This document shows, in pieces, positions 16,201-24,890 of a stretch of 37,720 nt of DNA (position 1 is its first letter; each line of letters begins with the position of its first letter). The translations under genes were made by a program, and so were the position numbers. The DNA is from UBA4421 sp002470275 (GTDB taxonomy: Bacteria > Pseudomonadota > Gammaproteobacteria > Pseudomonadales > Azotimanducaceae): contig CAJXDR010000024.1 in NCBI GenBank assembly GCA_913052345.1, forward strand, positions 1 through 37,720, given 5' to 3'. The notes under the pieces are model-generated. The model saw only the letters and a program-made list of their open reading frames with translations. It searched no databases and was not told the origin of the DNA.

Positions 16201-16686
16201 TTAACGCGCAACCTTGTTCAGGACGATCGTCATTTGCTGATCTTCTGCGGTGGTGATGTGGACGTTAAAGGTGTCCCCTTGGCGGCTATAGCCTAGGGCT
16301 TTGAGCCCACCCGGGGAGACCGCTTCGAAGTCAATGCGTTGATCCGTTTGGCTGACGCGCTTCATGGCTTGGGCAGGCCCCAGGGGAACGAATCCCGGAC
16401 GCCATTGCTGCAGGTGCAGCGTCATGTCGCCCTCGACTTCATCGATACTGACGATCTCAACAAATCGCGTTCCCTCGGGTCCGATTGAGCGGACCAAGGA
16501 AGCCATGCTCCCCGCTTCCGGAATGGTCCAGTTTTCCTCTAGGGTGGCGCCGGGGCCGATGGGCCCAGACCAGCTTCCCGTCATCCAGGCCAGAGACGCA
16601 ATACCCGACGGAGCAGGCGCCGAGTGATGATCCGCGAGAACGACAGATGAGGTCACTAAGAAGAACGCGGTGATTATAATTCGCAT
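16201..16686 (-). CDS. Small exported DUF6265-like protein
   Basis: 161 residues from ATG 16686, preceded by GGGGGAAAGG; the open frame reaches 16707 but would place this ribosome site inside the gene. A signal peptide (MRIIITAFFLVTSSVVLADHHS) indicates export to the periplasm. The mature part has LAWMTGSWSG near the start, EENWTIPEAGSMASLVRS, and then alternating beta-like segments, a lipocalin-like single domain as in DUF6265 proteins. Function unknown. It probably forms a two-gene operon with the downstream hydrolase (20-bp gap). Family assignment is from motif memory and moderately sure. Confidence 0.78.
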   Translation of the reverse strand: MRIIITAFFLVTSSVVLADHHSAPAPSGIASLAWMTGSWSGPIGPGATLEENWTIPEAGSMASLVRSIGPEGTRFVEIVSIDEVEGDMTLHLQQWRPGFVPLGPAQAMKRVSQTDQRIDFEAVSPGGLKALGYSRQGDTFNVHITTAEDQQMTIVLNKVAR

Positions 16687-16811
16687 GGCCTTTCCCCCGA
16701 TTGCCAATTTTTTGTCCAGCGTAAGACTGCAAACTAAACGAGGTTAAAAGCCCGCGCAATGCCCCCAACGCTCGAGTGGTTTAGACTACACCCGAGACAG
16801 GAGCGTTAGTG

Positions 16812-17918
16812 ATGCTATCCAAGGCAGACGATTATCCCATTCACCAGAGTCCAGAGCCCGTGGCCTTTGCCGGGCAGAGCCGTAATTTTTACGACCGCTA
16901 TTTTTTTAACGGCTACGATCAGGAAGAGGACTTCTTTTTCGCGCTGGCCATGGGGATATATCCCCAGCTTGATGTGATTGATGCGGGATTTTCGATCATC
17001 CGCAACGGGGTGCAGCACAATATCTTATGTTCGAGGCCCCTGGGTATGGAGCGCATGGACACCCAGGTGGGCCCGATCACGCTGAAGGTTATCGAGCCCC
17101 TGCAACGCCTACAGATCGACATTCATGTGCCGGAGCACGGTATTGAGGCTCAGCTCATCTTCCACGGCCGCGCACCGGCCCAGGAAGAGCCGCGCTTTAC
17201 CCGGCGGCACGGAGCACAGATCTTTATGGACTATACCCGCATGACACAAAATGGCTGCTGGGAAGGGTGGGTCAAGCACCAGGGCACGCACCGGGTGATC
17301 GAGCCCCAGCGCATTCTGGGTACCCGGGACCGCTCGTGGGGCATCCGACCCGTGGGTGCCGCAGATACTCAGGAAAATCCGGCGGCGCCGCCCCTGTCTC
17401 AGTTCTATTGGCTGTGGGCGCCCATTAACTGGGCGGACGGGATTAGTCTGTATCATCTGAATGCGGACGCCGACGGCGTACCCTGGAACACCGACGGACG
17501 CTACCTGGCCACAGCAGCGGGACAAGAGGGTGAGTCCATGTTGTCGGTAGCCTCTCGTTTGAAGTTTATACCGGGTACCCGCCATGCGGCTGCCGCAGAG
17601 CTCTTTTTTCGACGTCGAGAAGGCGGCGAGGTTCATATCCAGCTCAAGCCCCGGTTCCACTTCTATATGAAGGGTATTGGCTACGGGCATGAACGCTTTG
17701 CCCACGGCACTTATCAGGGGGGTGAGGCGAATCTCTACGAGGAATACGTTCTGGCTGAGGTAGATGACGCCTTAACCCTGCATATCCAGGCGGTATGCCA
17801 AGCGACCATGACGGGGGATCTCGGGGAAAAAGTCGGTCACGGCGTGCTGGAGCAGTTGATTGTTGGCCCCCACGCGCCTTCGGGGTTCCGCGAACTGTTA
17901 GACATGGCGCCAGAATAG
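16812..17918 (+). CDS. DUF7064/DUF7065-like beta-barrel protein (AttH/CrtC-like fold)
   Basis: 368 residues from ATG 16812 with AGGAG about nine bases upstream (an overlapping GTG at 16809 would add one residue). The sequence is beta-rich, without signal peptide or membrane segments. Recognisable blocks: NFYDRYFFNGYDQEEDFFFA near the N-terminus, then RILGTRDRSWGIRPVG in the middle and FYWLWAPINW, DGISLYHLN shortly after. The GTRDRSWGxRP block is typical of the paired DUF7065 (N) and DUF7064 (C) domains, whose fold resembles AttH and carotenoid hydratases. Such genes abound in aerobic actinobacteria and gammaproteobacteria that degrade steroids and lipids, but no activity is established. Linked by a 20-bp gap to a HAD phosphatase. 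Confidence 0.78.
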   Translation: MLSKADDYPIHQSPEPVAFAGQSRNFYDRYFFNGYDQEEDFFFALAMGIYPQLDVIDAGFSIIRNGVQHNILCSRPLGMERMDTQVGPITLKVIEPLQRLQIDIHVPEHGIEAQLIFHGRAPAQEEPRFTRRHGAQIFMDYTRMTQNGCWEGWVKHQGTHRVIEPQRILGTRDRSWGIRPVGAADTQENPAAPPLSQFYWLWAPINWADGISLYHLNADADGVPWNTDGRYLATAAGQEGESMLSVASRLKFIPGTRHAAAAELFFRRREGGEVHIQLKPRFHFYMKGIGYGHERFAHGTYQGGEANLYEEYVLAEVDDALTLHIQAVCQATMTGDLGEKVGHGVLEQLIVGPHAPSGFRELLDMAPE

Positions 17919-17938
17919 ATTAAGAAGGATTCCTATTT

Positions 17939-18592
17939 ATGTCCCCCGAGCGTTTTGACGGCATCTTTTTCGACCTGGACGGCACGTTAACGGATCCGTT
18001 TGAGGGCATAACCGGGTGCATCCAGCACGCCATGCGTGGCGTTGGGGTTCCGCCTCCAGTACAAGCAGAGTTAGCCTGGTGTATTGGTCCCTCTCTGCAC
18101 GAGAGCTTGTGCGTGCTGGTGGGACCCTCCCGTGCGGATGAGGCGCTTGGCCTGTATCGCGAGCGCTTTAGCCGGATCGGTTGGCGCGAAAACCGGCCCT
18201 ATGCGGGCATTGCCGATGTCCTGAGAGGGTTGCAGCAGCAGGGTGGCCGGCTGTTCGTTGCGTCGAGCAAACCCCATGTCTTCGTTGACCGTATTTTGCA
18301 GCACTTTGAGCTGGCGCACTTTTTTCAACGCACCTACGGCTCAGAGTTGGATGGGCGCTTTGCCGACAAGGGCGAACTGCTTGATCATGCCTTGGGGGAA
18401 CTGGATTTCAGTGGCTCTAACTGTCTGATGATTGGTGATCGCAGCCATGATGCGGTGGCTGCAGCACGCCACAAGATGGCCTTTATTGGAGCGCTTTATG
18501 GCTTCGGGAGTCGTGACGAATACGAGTCGGCAGGGTACGGGGCCTGGGCCGAGGAGCCTGGTCAGATTCCTGGCCTGATCGCCCGAGCCTAG
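17939..18592 (+). CDS. HAD-superfamily phosphatase (phosphoglycolate phosphatase-like)
   Basis: 217 residues. HAD motifs in order: I, FFDLDGTLTD (10-19, nucleophile Asp and acid Asp); II, LFVASSKP (about 105-112, Ser); III, the Lys of DKGELL (about 143); IV, CLMIGDRSHD (about 162-171). A helical cap inserted after motif I (about 20-85) makes this a subclass I member such as Gph/PpaX-type enzymes. Dephosphorylates a small phosphorylated metabolite in the cytoplasm. Ribosome site AAGGA before ATG 17939. Its TAG stop shares the CTAG at 18589-18592 with the convergent flavoprotein gene. Confidence 0.92.
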   Translation: MSPERFDGIFFDLDGTLTDPFEGITGCIQHAMRGVGVPPPVQAELAWCIGPSLHESLCVLVGPSRADEALGLYRERFSRIGWRENRPYAGIADVLRGLQQQGGRLFVASSKPHVFVDRILQHFELAHFFQRTYGSELDGRFADKGELLDHALGELDFSGSNCLMIGDRSHDAVAAARHKMAFIGALYGFGSRDEYESAGYGAWAEEPGQIPGLIARA

Positions 18593-19761
18593 GGGCGAAT
18601 GCTTTCCAAGTAGGGATTGAGGAAGGCGCCCTTGGGATCCACGCGATCTCGTACCGCCCACCAGTCTGACCACTTGGGATACAGGGCGGCGAATTCTTTG
18701 CCCCCAAGATAGTTCACCTTCCCCCAATGCGGCCTGCCCTGGAATGCCAGGAAAATCTCCTCACAGGCCCGAAAATAAGGGCCCTCGTCTTCTTCCACGC
18801 CTTGGTGCACGGAAATCGTCACCGTAGGCCGATCGCAAGCGGTGGACAACCAAACATCCTCTTGACCCAGGGCTCGGTATTCCACCGGCCAGCGAACCTC
18901 CCGAAATTGTTTGGTCAGCAAGCCTTGAATGGCCTGCATGCACGCCGGCCCTTGGTCAGCGGGCACGCTGTATTCCATTTCCGTATGACGTATTGGCCGG
19001 TGGTTTGGCAGCACTTCATGGCTCCAGCCGCAACGCTCGCCTTCCTCAGCGAGGGGATAAACAGGTGGTCGGTCGGTTTTGTTGGTGAGCTTGATATGGG
19101 CTTGATCCGTTTGTGGATACCAGAAAAATTCGCAGTGTCGATTATTGGCCATCATGGACTGGATATCTGCGAGCGCCTGCTCAAGCGGAATCTCCAGACG
19201 CTGTTCTAGCAGGCAGTAGCTGGGTTCTAGCGCCAGCCGCACGCGCGTGATCAGGCCCAGGGCGCCGAGGTGTAGGCGACAGGCCTGCCATAGGTCAGCT
19301 TCCTGGCCCGGACCGCAGTCCACCAACTCGCCATTGGCCAAGGCAATGCGGGCGCCAATGACGCGACTGCTCAGGCTGCCCAGCTGGGCCCCTGTGCCGT
19401 GGGTGCCGGTGGCGGTAGCGCCACAAATGGTTTGCTGATCAATATCGCCTTGATTGGAGAGGGCCAGGCCCGAGGCCGCTAGGGCGGTGCCCAGGGTATA
19501 AATACGGCTCCCGCCCCAAACCCACGCGCTATGCGCCTGGGGATCAGAGGAAATGACGCCGCTGAGGCCGAGTAGGTCGACAATCAAATCCTGGTTCTGC
19601 ACCAGACTCTGGTGGGAGTGCCCGGCCCCTACGGCGCGGATGCGCTGGCCCTGCAGTGCTGCGCTTTGGGCCAGTGCTGCGGCTTGAGTCTCGCTGTAGA
19701 GATGCAGTAGCCGCTGAGGTTTGCTGGCCAGTTTGCCCGACCAATTCCGCCAGCTTGGCAT
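18589..19761 (-). CDS. FAD-linked aldonolactone oxidase-like protein (ALO/GULO family)
   Basis: 390 residues from ATG 19761, with AGGAG nine bases upstream. N-terminal PCMH-type FAD-binding domain: GAGHS (45-49), whose His is the site of covalent flavin attachment in gulonolactone/arabinonolactone oxidases, then ATATGTHGTG (about 115-124) and LGALGLITRVRL. The C-terminal ALO domain ends with GRPHWGKVN, the HWGK motif of the family, and DPKGAFLNPYL. These enzymes oxidise sugar lactones or polyols with oxygen or another acceptor. Third gene of a unit with a CoA-transferase and an enoyl-CoA hydratase (23-bp gap), so a role with non-sugar alcohols is possible. Stop shared in CTAG. Confidence 0.9.
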   Translation of the reverse strand: MPSWRNWSGKLASKPQRLLHLYSETQAAALAQSAALQGQRIRAVGAGHSHQSLVQNQDLIVDLLGLSGVISSDPQAHSAWVWGGSRIYTLGTALAASGLALSNQGDIDQQTICGATATGTHGTGAQLGSLSSRVIGARIALANGELVDCGPGQEADLWQACRLHLGALGLITRVRLALEPSYCLLEQRLEIPLEQALADIQSMMANNRHCEFFWYPQTDQAHIKLTNKTDRPPVYPLAEEGERCGWSHEVLPNHRPIRHTEMEYSVPADQGPACMQAIQGLLTKQFREVRWPVEYRALGQEDVWLSTACDRPTVTISVHQGVEEDEGPYFRACEEIFLAFQGRPHWGKVNYLGGKEFAALYPKWSDWWAVRDRVDPKGAFLNPYLESIRP

Positions 19762-19784
19762 AAAAAATCTCCTGATGACCGGGG

Positions 19785-20606
19785 TTAGCGCCCGTTGAAA
19801 GTGGGTGGGCGTTTGGCCAAAAAGGCGGCAACCGCCTCCTTGTGATCTTCTGTTGCTGCGCAGCGAATCAGGCGGTCGGCCTCAAGGGCCAGGCACTCCC
19901 GCAAGCTACCCTGGATCGCACGATTAATATTTTCCTTCATGTAGCCCACGGCCACCGGCGGACCGTTGGCAATCTCCAGCGCCAGTTGGCGAGCCTCTTG
20001 CTGCAGCAGGTGGTCCTCCACTACGCGATTAAAAATGCCGAGCGCAAGCGCCTCATCCGCCTGCACGCGTCTCGCGGTGAAATACAGCTCCTTGGCGCGG
20101 GAGGGCCCGACGAGCTGGGTGAGCAGCCAGCTGCCACCATAGTCCCCCGAGAAGCCGATGTTTCGGTACGCGGTGGTGATGAAGGCGGAGGTTGCTGCAA
20201 TGCGGATATCGCAGGCTAGGGCAATGCATAGACCGGCGCCCGCTGCCGCGCCGGGGAGGGCGGCTAAGGTTGGTTTTGCAAGGTCGAAAAGGCGTAGCGT
20301 TAGCGTTTCCTGTTTGTGTACCAACTCGCGGATACGCGCTTCGGGCGTCGGTGTAGGGCCCTGCTGCTTCCCGCCGCCCATCCCGCCAATATCGCCGCCA
20401 GCGCAGAACGTTGCCTCGGCACCGGTAATGACGATACAGCCCACGTCTCTTCGCTGCTCCAGCTCGAGCAGGGTCTGGCGCAGCGCGGGCGTTAGCTCAT
20501 CGGACAGGGCATTACGCTTCTCAGGTCGATTCAGCGTGATTGTTGCCACGCGATCATCCAGGGTGCAGAGCAGTTGTGGGGTGCCGGTTTCGATGATGGT
20601 GGCCAT
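19785..20606 (-). CDS. Enoyl-CoA hydratase/isomerase (crotonase) family protein
   Basis: 273 residues from ATG 20606, preceded by AAGGAG; the upstream extension of the frame lacks a better start. Crotonase fold: ATITLNRPEKRNALS (21-35), first oxyanion loop FCAGGDIGGM (67-76), second oxyanion loop GAAAGAGLCIALACD, and GFSGDYGGSWLLTQLVG, where the usual second catalytic Glu region reads GDYGG. The first Gly-rich insertion (GGGKQQGPTPTPEARI) is typical of the PaaG-like subgroup. Acts on the CoA thioesters that the CoA-transferase 40 bp upstream could supply. Exact substrate unknown; hydratase or isomerase activity cannot be separated by eye. Confidence 0.92.
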   Translation of the reverse strand: MATIIETGTPQLLCTLDDRVATITLNRPEKRNALSDELTPALRQTLLELEQRRDVGCIVITGAEATFCAGGDIGGMGGGKQQGPTPTPEARIRELVHKQETLTLRLFDLAKPTLAALPGAAAGAGLCIALACDIRIAATSAFITTAYRNIGFSGDYGGSWLLTQLVGPSRAKELYFTARRVQADEALALGIFNRVVEDHLLQQEARQLALEIANGPPVAVGYMKENINRAIQGSLRECLALEADRLIRCAATEDHKEAVAAFLAKRPPTFNGR

Positions 20607-20646
20607 GTTCGGCTCCTTGTCCTTTGTGCGTTGACGACTCTGGGCG

Positions 20647-21855
20647 CTAGATGATGCCCTGATCACGCAGCCTTTGTTGATCTTCCTCAGCGTAACCCAG
20701 CTCGCTTAACACGGTTTGTGTATGGCTGCCGATGGCCCCGCCTGGCCAACGTGTGCTGCCCGGCGTTCGACCCAGTTTGGGCAGGATCGCCGGCAGGCTA
20801 AGGTCGAGTTCTGGCTGACCCTCGCCAGCCGGGATACTCACGTTTTCGAAGAGAGCCCTGGCCTGGTAGTGCGGGTCGTTGAAGGCATCTTCGATATTGT
20901 AAATGGGGCCTACGGGTACATCGGCCTGTTCCAGGATCGTAATCACCTCCCCGGCATCGTGTTGATCTGTCCAGGCAGCAATAGCGCCGTCCAGCAGCTG
21001 CTGGTGTTTGACGCGACCCGGATTGCCCTGCAGCCGAGGGTCGTCAGCTAAATCTGCTCTGTCGATGGCATGCATGAGGCGTCGATAAATGGATTCGCCG
21101 TTGGCGCCAATGACCACGTGCTTGCCGTCTCGGCAGAGGTAGGTATTCGTTGGCACGATGCCGGTAATGGTAGATCCCGCGGGCTCTCGGATGGCCCCGA
21201 CGGCGGAAAACTCAGGCACCACGGCCTCCATAAGATTGAACATGGCCTCGTAAAGGGCGACGTCGATGACCTGGCCTTGACCGTCTTTTTGCCGAGCCTG
21301 AAGCGCCAACAGGATACCCACCACGGCGTGAATGCCGGCGATGCTGTCGCCCAGGCTCAGATTGGGCCTCACCGGGGGTTCACCCGGGAAGCCGTTTAGG
21401 TATCGAAACCCTGAAAAGGCCTCGGTGACCGACGCATAACCCGGTTTGTGACTGTTCGGGCCATGCTGCCCATAGCCGGAAATGCGCGCATAAATTAACC
21501 CGGGGTTGGCGCTTTCAAGATCCTGAGGTCCCAACCCCCACTTTTCCATCGTGCCCGGTTTGAAGTTTTCGATTACTACGTCTGCTTGGGCCAGGAGCTC
21601 CGATAGAATGTGACGCCCCGCCTTGCTCCGCAAGTCCAGGGTAATGGACTCTTTGTTTCTACCCAGGCTTCGCCACCAATAGCTGGTGCCGCTGTCATCC
21701 AGCAGCCGCCAGCCGCGTATCGGATCTCCCTCTCCCGGAGGCTCAACCTTGATTACTCTAGCCCCAAAATAGGCCAACATAGTGCCGGTGAAGGGTCCTG
21801 CCAGGAGCTGTCCGACTTCAACGACGGTGATGCCTGCGAGCGGTAGATGAGCCAT
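20647..21855 (-). CDS. Family III CoA-transferase (CaiB/BaiF)
   Basis: 402 residues from ATG 21855; an in-frame ATG at 21894 adds 13 residues and neither has a strong ribosome site. Full-length for the family. Seen: LAGITVVEVGQLLAGPFTG (6-24), YFGARVIKVEPPGEGDPIR, NKESITLDLRSKAG, NFKPGTMEKWGL, the predicted catalytic Asp in SLGDSIAG (about D170), and the complete small domain with ADVPVGPIYNIEDAFNDPHY. Transfers CoA from an acyl donor to a carboxylate to start or continue a catabolic route. First gene of the CoA-transferase/hydratase/flavoprotein unit; divergent from the SDR gene. It is a useful comparison for the shortened relative at 3189. Confidence 0.93.
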   Translation of the reverse strand: MAHLPLAGITVVEVGQLLAGPFTGTMLAYFGARVIKVEPPGEGDPIRGWRLLDDSGTSYWWRSLGRNKESITLDLRSKAGRHILSELLAQADVVIENFKPGTMEKWGLGPQDLESANPGLIYARISGYGQHGPNSHKPGYASVTEAFSGFRYLNGFPGEPPVRPNLSLGDSIAGIHAVVGILLALQARQKDGQGQVIDVALYEAMFNLMEAVVPEFSAVGAIREPAGSTITGIVPTNTYLCRDGKHVVIGANGESIYRRLMHAIDRADLADDPRLQGNPGRVKHQQLLDGAIAAWTDQHDAGEVITILEQADVPVGPIYNIEDAFNDPHYQARALFENVSIPAGEGQPELDLSLPAILPKLGRTPGSTRWPGGAIGSHTQTVLSELGYAEEDQQRLRDQGII

Positions 21856-21965
21856 GGTCTGAATGCGTTCCCAGGAATATCGGGGAAGTATCATGCCATA
21901 AAACAGGCCGCGACAAGGCCAATGCCCCTCGGACGAAATCCACGTTACGAAAGTGAGGATTTCGG

Positions 21966-21994
21966 TTGGGCATATCTGGCGCGTGTTTTAAACT
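21966..21994 (+). promoter_or_regulatory. Possible sigma70-type promoter for the SDR gene
   Basis: TTGGGC (21966-21971) and TAAACT (21989-21994) are 17 bp apart; three and four of six positions match consensus. A start of transcription about seven bases later would leave a short leader holding the AAAGGAG ribosome site. Weak by-eye call. Confidence 0.28.
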
Positions 21995-22013
21995 GGGGGC
22001 AAAGGAGAAAAAA

Positions 22014-22796
22014 ATGTCTATTACCACAAAGCTGTTTGATTTAACGGGCCAGGTGGCTCTGCTCACGGGTTCGTCTAAGGGAATGGGTAAGTCTATGGCC
22101 ATGGCCCTCGCCGAACATGGCAGTAAGGTCGTCATCTCGAGCCGTAAGCAGGATCAGTGTGAGGCGACGGCCGAGGAAATCAACGCGGCCGTAGGCGAGG
22201 AGCGAGCCATCGCCATTGCCTGCAATATTGGCTACAAAGAGCAGCTCCAGGCCTTGGTCGATGAGACGCGCTCCCGGCTCGGGCCGATCAATACGCTGAT
22301 TTCCAATGCGGGGGTTAACCCCTTCTATGGACCGATGTCGGAGATCCCCGATGAGGCGTTCGAGAAGACTATGAACTCGAATCTCCGTTCTAACCACTGG
22401 CTGTGTCAGATGGTGGCACCGGACATGCTGGAGCGTGGCCAAGGCTCCATTATGATCACCGCTAGCGTAGGCGCCTTTGGCCCGTCAGAGACCTTGGGCA
22501 CCTACAATATTTCTAAAATGGCCGATATTGCTCTGGTTCGAAACCTGGCCGCCGAGTGGGGTCCCAAGGGTATCCGCGTGAACGCGCTATGCCCTGGGTT
22601 GATTAAGACGGATTTTGCCAAGGCGCTTTGGGACAACCCCGAGGCCTCCAAGCGAGCGACGGAACAAACGCCGCTCAGACGTTTTGGGGAAGCTGACGAC
22701 TTTATGGGCATCGCCGTATATATCGCCTCAGACGCGAGCGCCTACGTCACGGGACAGGCGCTAACCATCTGCGGTGGCACCCATATGTTTCGATAG
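22014..22796 (+). CDS. Short-chain dehydrogenase/reductase (classical SDR)
   Basis: 260 residues from ATG 22014, preceded by AAAGGAG; an upstream frame extension is ignored for lack of a site. Classical SDR: cofactor loop TGSSKGMG (18-25), Arg in SSRK (42-45) that suits NADP(H), NAG (98-100), Ser in TASVGAFG (S151), YNISK (Y164, K168), and PGLIKTDFAKALWD, GQALTICGGTHMF at the end. It resembles dehydrogenases acting on hydroxyacyl or secondary alcohol substrates, as in human DHRS4-like enzymes. Divergent to a CoA-transferase gene, so a beta-oxidation-type role is plausible. Stop TAG. Confidence 0.94.
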   Translation: MSITTKLFDLTGQVALLTGSSKGMGKSMAMALAEHGSKVVISSRKQDQCEATAEEINAAVGEERAIAIACNIGYKEQLQALVDETRSRLGPINTLISNAGVNPFYGPMSEIPDEAFEKTMNSNLRSNHWLCQMVAPDMLERGQGSIMITASVGAFGPSETLGTYNISKMADIALVRNLAAEWGPKGIRVNALCPGLIKTDFAKALWDNPEASKRATEQTPLRRFGEADDFMGIAVYIASDASAYVTGQALTICGGTHMFR

Positions 22797-22815
22797 GCGC
22801 TGCTGCATCAGCGCG

Positions 22816-24327
22816 CTAACCAGGGACGAATTTTCCGTGAAGCCCGATAGGGAGCGGGTAGGGAAGCCGGGCGCTAGCCACCGGCCCCTCGGCCAGGCGG
22901 TCGGCGTCGAAGATATTGAGCTGATGCCTTTGGTGCTGCCAGTCTAAGGCAGTGCCAAGGACCCAACCGCCGCACTCTGCGGCCTTGGACGGATCGGGAA
23001 CGTAGAGATGCTCCTCGGGAAAGACGGTTGCCGGATAGGTGAAGAACTGATGGTCGCCGGTCTCCTCATTGAAGGTGCTTACCCGATTGAACCAGACGGT
23101 ATCTGGGGTTTTGTCTAGGTCTGTGGAGAGAAAGATCACCCGTGCATTGCGTTGGCCTGAGACGCGAGGATCAACGGTTGGAAACTCCGAGCGCATGCTT
23201 GAGGGCAGGGCGGAGGCCTCGCTGGTTTGCCCGGTCTTGGTGTCAATTCTGTAGTGCACCCGATGACCGACATGCTCCGTGAGCGTCTCCACCGATCCGT
23301 CCATGATGTTTTTGAAGCTCTCTAGCAGCAGCTTGGCGTCATGGTAGCGATGGCCATCAAATCGAATCACGCCCTGATCGTCTTCCCAGCCGTTGCCGAA
23401 ATGGAAGACCCACTGGGCCGGTAGCTCGAGCCATTTGTGCCGGTCAAAGTTATTTTTGTCGATGACCAGGACCCGCGTAGCATCTTGTCCCGCCCAGGTA
23501 TGGGCATCCAGAAAGTTGGTGGCCGCGCTCCCCGGCTGAAAGTGCAGCGGGGGCAATAAAATGACCAGGTGATTCTGGGTCACGATGAAGTCATGGGGCA
23601 TGGTGATGGGATCGACCTTGATGGCCCCAACCTTAAGCACCTTGCCCCGAGGGTCGATATGCTAGAGAACAATGCTGCCCTGGGCAGACAGATAGCTAAA
23701 ATTCCACAGGCTGCCGTCTGCGTCCAGCCGAGGATGGGCGGAGAATGGGGCGCCCTGGGTTTCCTCAGAAAAGGCGTACAGGCCGCGCGTCTCCAGGGTT
23801 ACGGGGTCTAGCTCGTAGGGGCTGCCGGCTTCCCACAGGGCCAGCAGCTTATTGGCATGAAATAGCACGCTGATATTGGCCGTGTTGACATCATCAGGAG
23901 AAAATACGTTGGCGGTCTGGGAAGGGGCGCTGCCGAAACCGGGATAGAGCGCTCGGCCTGCGGCTCGCTCGCGAGTTAGCTTGCGCGTGCCCACCAGGCG
24001 CGCCTGATGGGAGATACCCTGAGGCGTTATCCGATAGGCGTGAACCATGCCGTCGCCGTCGAACCAGTGTCCGTAGCGAAACCCGGCCACTTCATGCTGG
24101 GCGGGCCCGTTTCGATAGAGGGTGCCGATCAGGTTAGCCGGAATTCGGCCCGTGACCTGTGGGCGAGATTGATAGGCATCTCGGTCAACGCCCCGAAAGC
24201 CGAGAAGCCAGGGTTTTTCATCCCTGCCCGGCCAGGATGCCGAAACTCCCGCGAGCAGGGCATTTGGGCCAAGGACCGTGAGGCCAGCGAGTAGGGCGGA
24301 GAGGCGGGAGAATTCTCGACGCTACAT
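22816..24327 (-). pseudogene. Carotenoid oxygenase (RPE65/CCD family) with two in-frame amber codons
   Basis: One frame runs from ATG 24327 to TAG 22816 (503 codons, normal length for the family) but is broken by TAG at codon 2 (24322-24324) and at codon 222 (23662-23664); there is no frameshift. After codon 2 comes a twin-arginine signal (RREFSRLSALLAGL), then GTLYRNGPA and HWFDGDGMVHAYRI, the family's N-terminal blade. All four metal-ligand histidine regions are present: FSAHPR, MPHDF, WVFHFGNG and GLHGKF. The second stop falls within IVL-stop-HIDPRGK, where relatives often have an aromatic residue, so a single base change explains it. Intact enzymes cleave carotenoid or stilbene-like double bonds with Fe(II) and oxygen. 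Located 15 bp behind the DUF2141 gene. Either a recent pseudogene or sequence error; amber readthrough is unlikely because TAG is the usual stop nearby. Confidence 0.85.
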
Positions 24328-24342
24328 GGCATCACCTGTGCG

Positions 24343-24789
24343 TTATGAGTCGCTCATGCGAATTTTTTGTTGGGTCGGGCCGCTCAACTCGAATTTACTC
24401 TCCGACCAGCCGGGGGGGCCAAAGTTGTTGCTCGCGTTATTGGAGAATCCAATGGGCTCCTTGGGCATGCCAATAAAGTTTTCATCGAGTTTTCCGTTGT
24501 GGTTGACGTCATGAAAGATACGGATGGCATAGTCTCCGACGGGCAAGTCCATTGAGAACGTGAGGCTCGATGAATCCACCCGCTGAATAATGGCCACAGT
24601 GGGGACAGCTGTTTCAGCATCGAAAGCCGGTTCGCTATCAAGCACCTGAATCATCAGGTTGCCCTCAACGGGCCGGATATTGTCGACCACAAGGTTCAGC
24701 TCGTCGGCCCTGGCTAATGTGGACAAGAGCCCAAGTAGCCAAATTGCCGCGACGATCCAAAAGTTACCGATAGCCTTTTTCGTGCCCAT
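24343..24789 (-). CDS. Exported DUF2141 protein
   Basis: 148 residues from ATG 24789. Signal peptide of about 28 residues (hydrophobic FWIVAAIWLLGLLSTLARA, then DE). The mature part carries the DUF2141 blocks: VEGNLMIQVLDS, LPVGDYAIRIFHDVNHNGKL with an Asp/Asn-rich turn, then FIGMPKEPIGFSNNA and NFGPPGW. A small periplasmic or extracellular beta-sandwich of unknown role. It lies 15 bp upstream of the broken carotenoid oxygenase gene, so the two were likely cotranscribed. Separated by 101 bp from LarC. Stop TAA. Confidence 0.88.
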   Translation of the reverse strand: MGTKKAIGNFWIVAAIWLLGLLSTLARADELNLVVDNIRPVEGNLMIQVLDSEPAFDAETAVPTVAIIQRVDSSSLTFSMDLPVGDYAIRIFHDVNHNGKLDENFIGMPKEPIGFSNNASNNFGPPGWSESKFELSGPTQQKIRMSDS

Positions 24790-24890
24790 GTCCTTAACCT
24801 CTGGTGGATACGTTGAGGTTGGGAGTAAGGCGATAGGCGACCAATTGAGACAGGATGAGCGGCGTGAACCCCTCGACAGGTGGCGGGTAG

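Noticed and set aside
22816..24327. Amber codons as deliberate recoding (pyrrolysine or suppressor)
   Set aside because: TAG is the most used real stop in the window and no tRNA or recoding signal is visible; a pseudogene or sequence error is simpler. Kept open only as a test.
24129..24335. 68-codon minus-strand open frame with an ATG just upstream of the carotenoid oxygenase start
   Set aside because: It is in another frame from the oxygenase, lacks any recognisable motif and ends inside the oxygenase N-terminus, whose Tat signal and RNGP block lie in the frame of ATG 24327.
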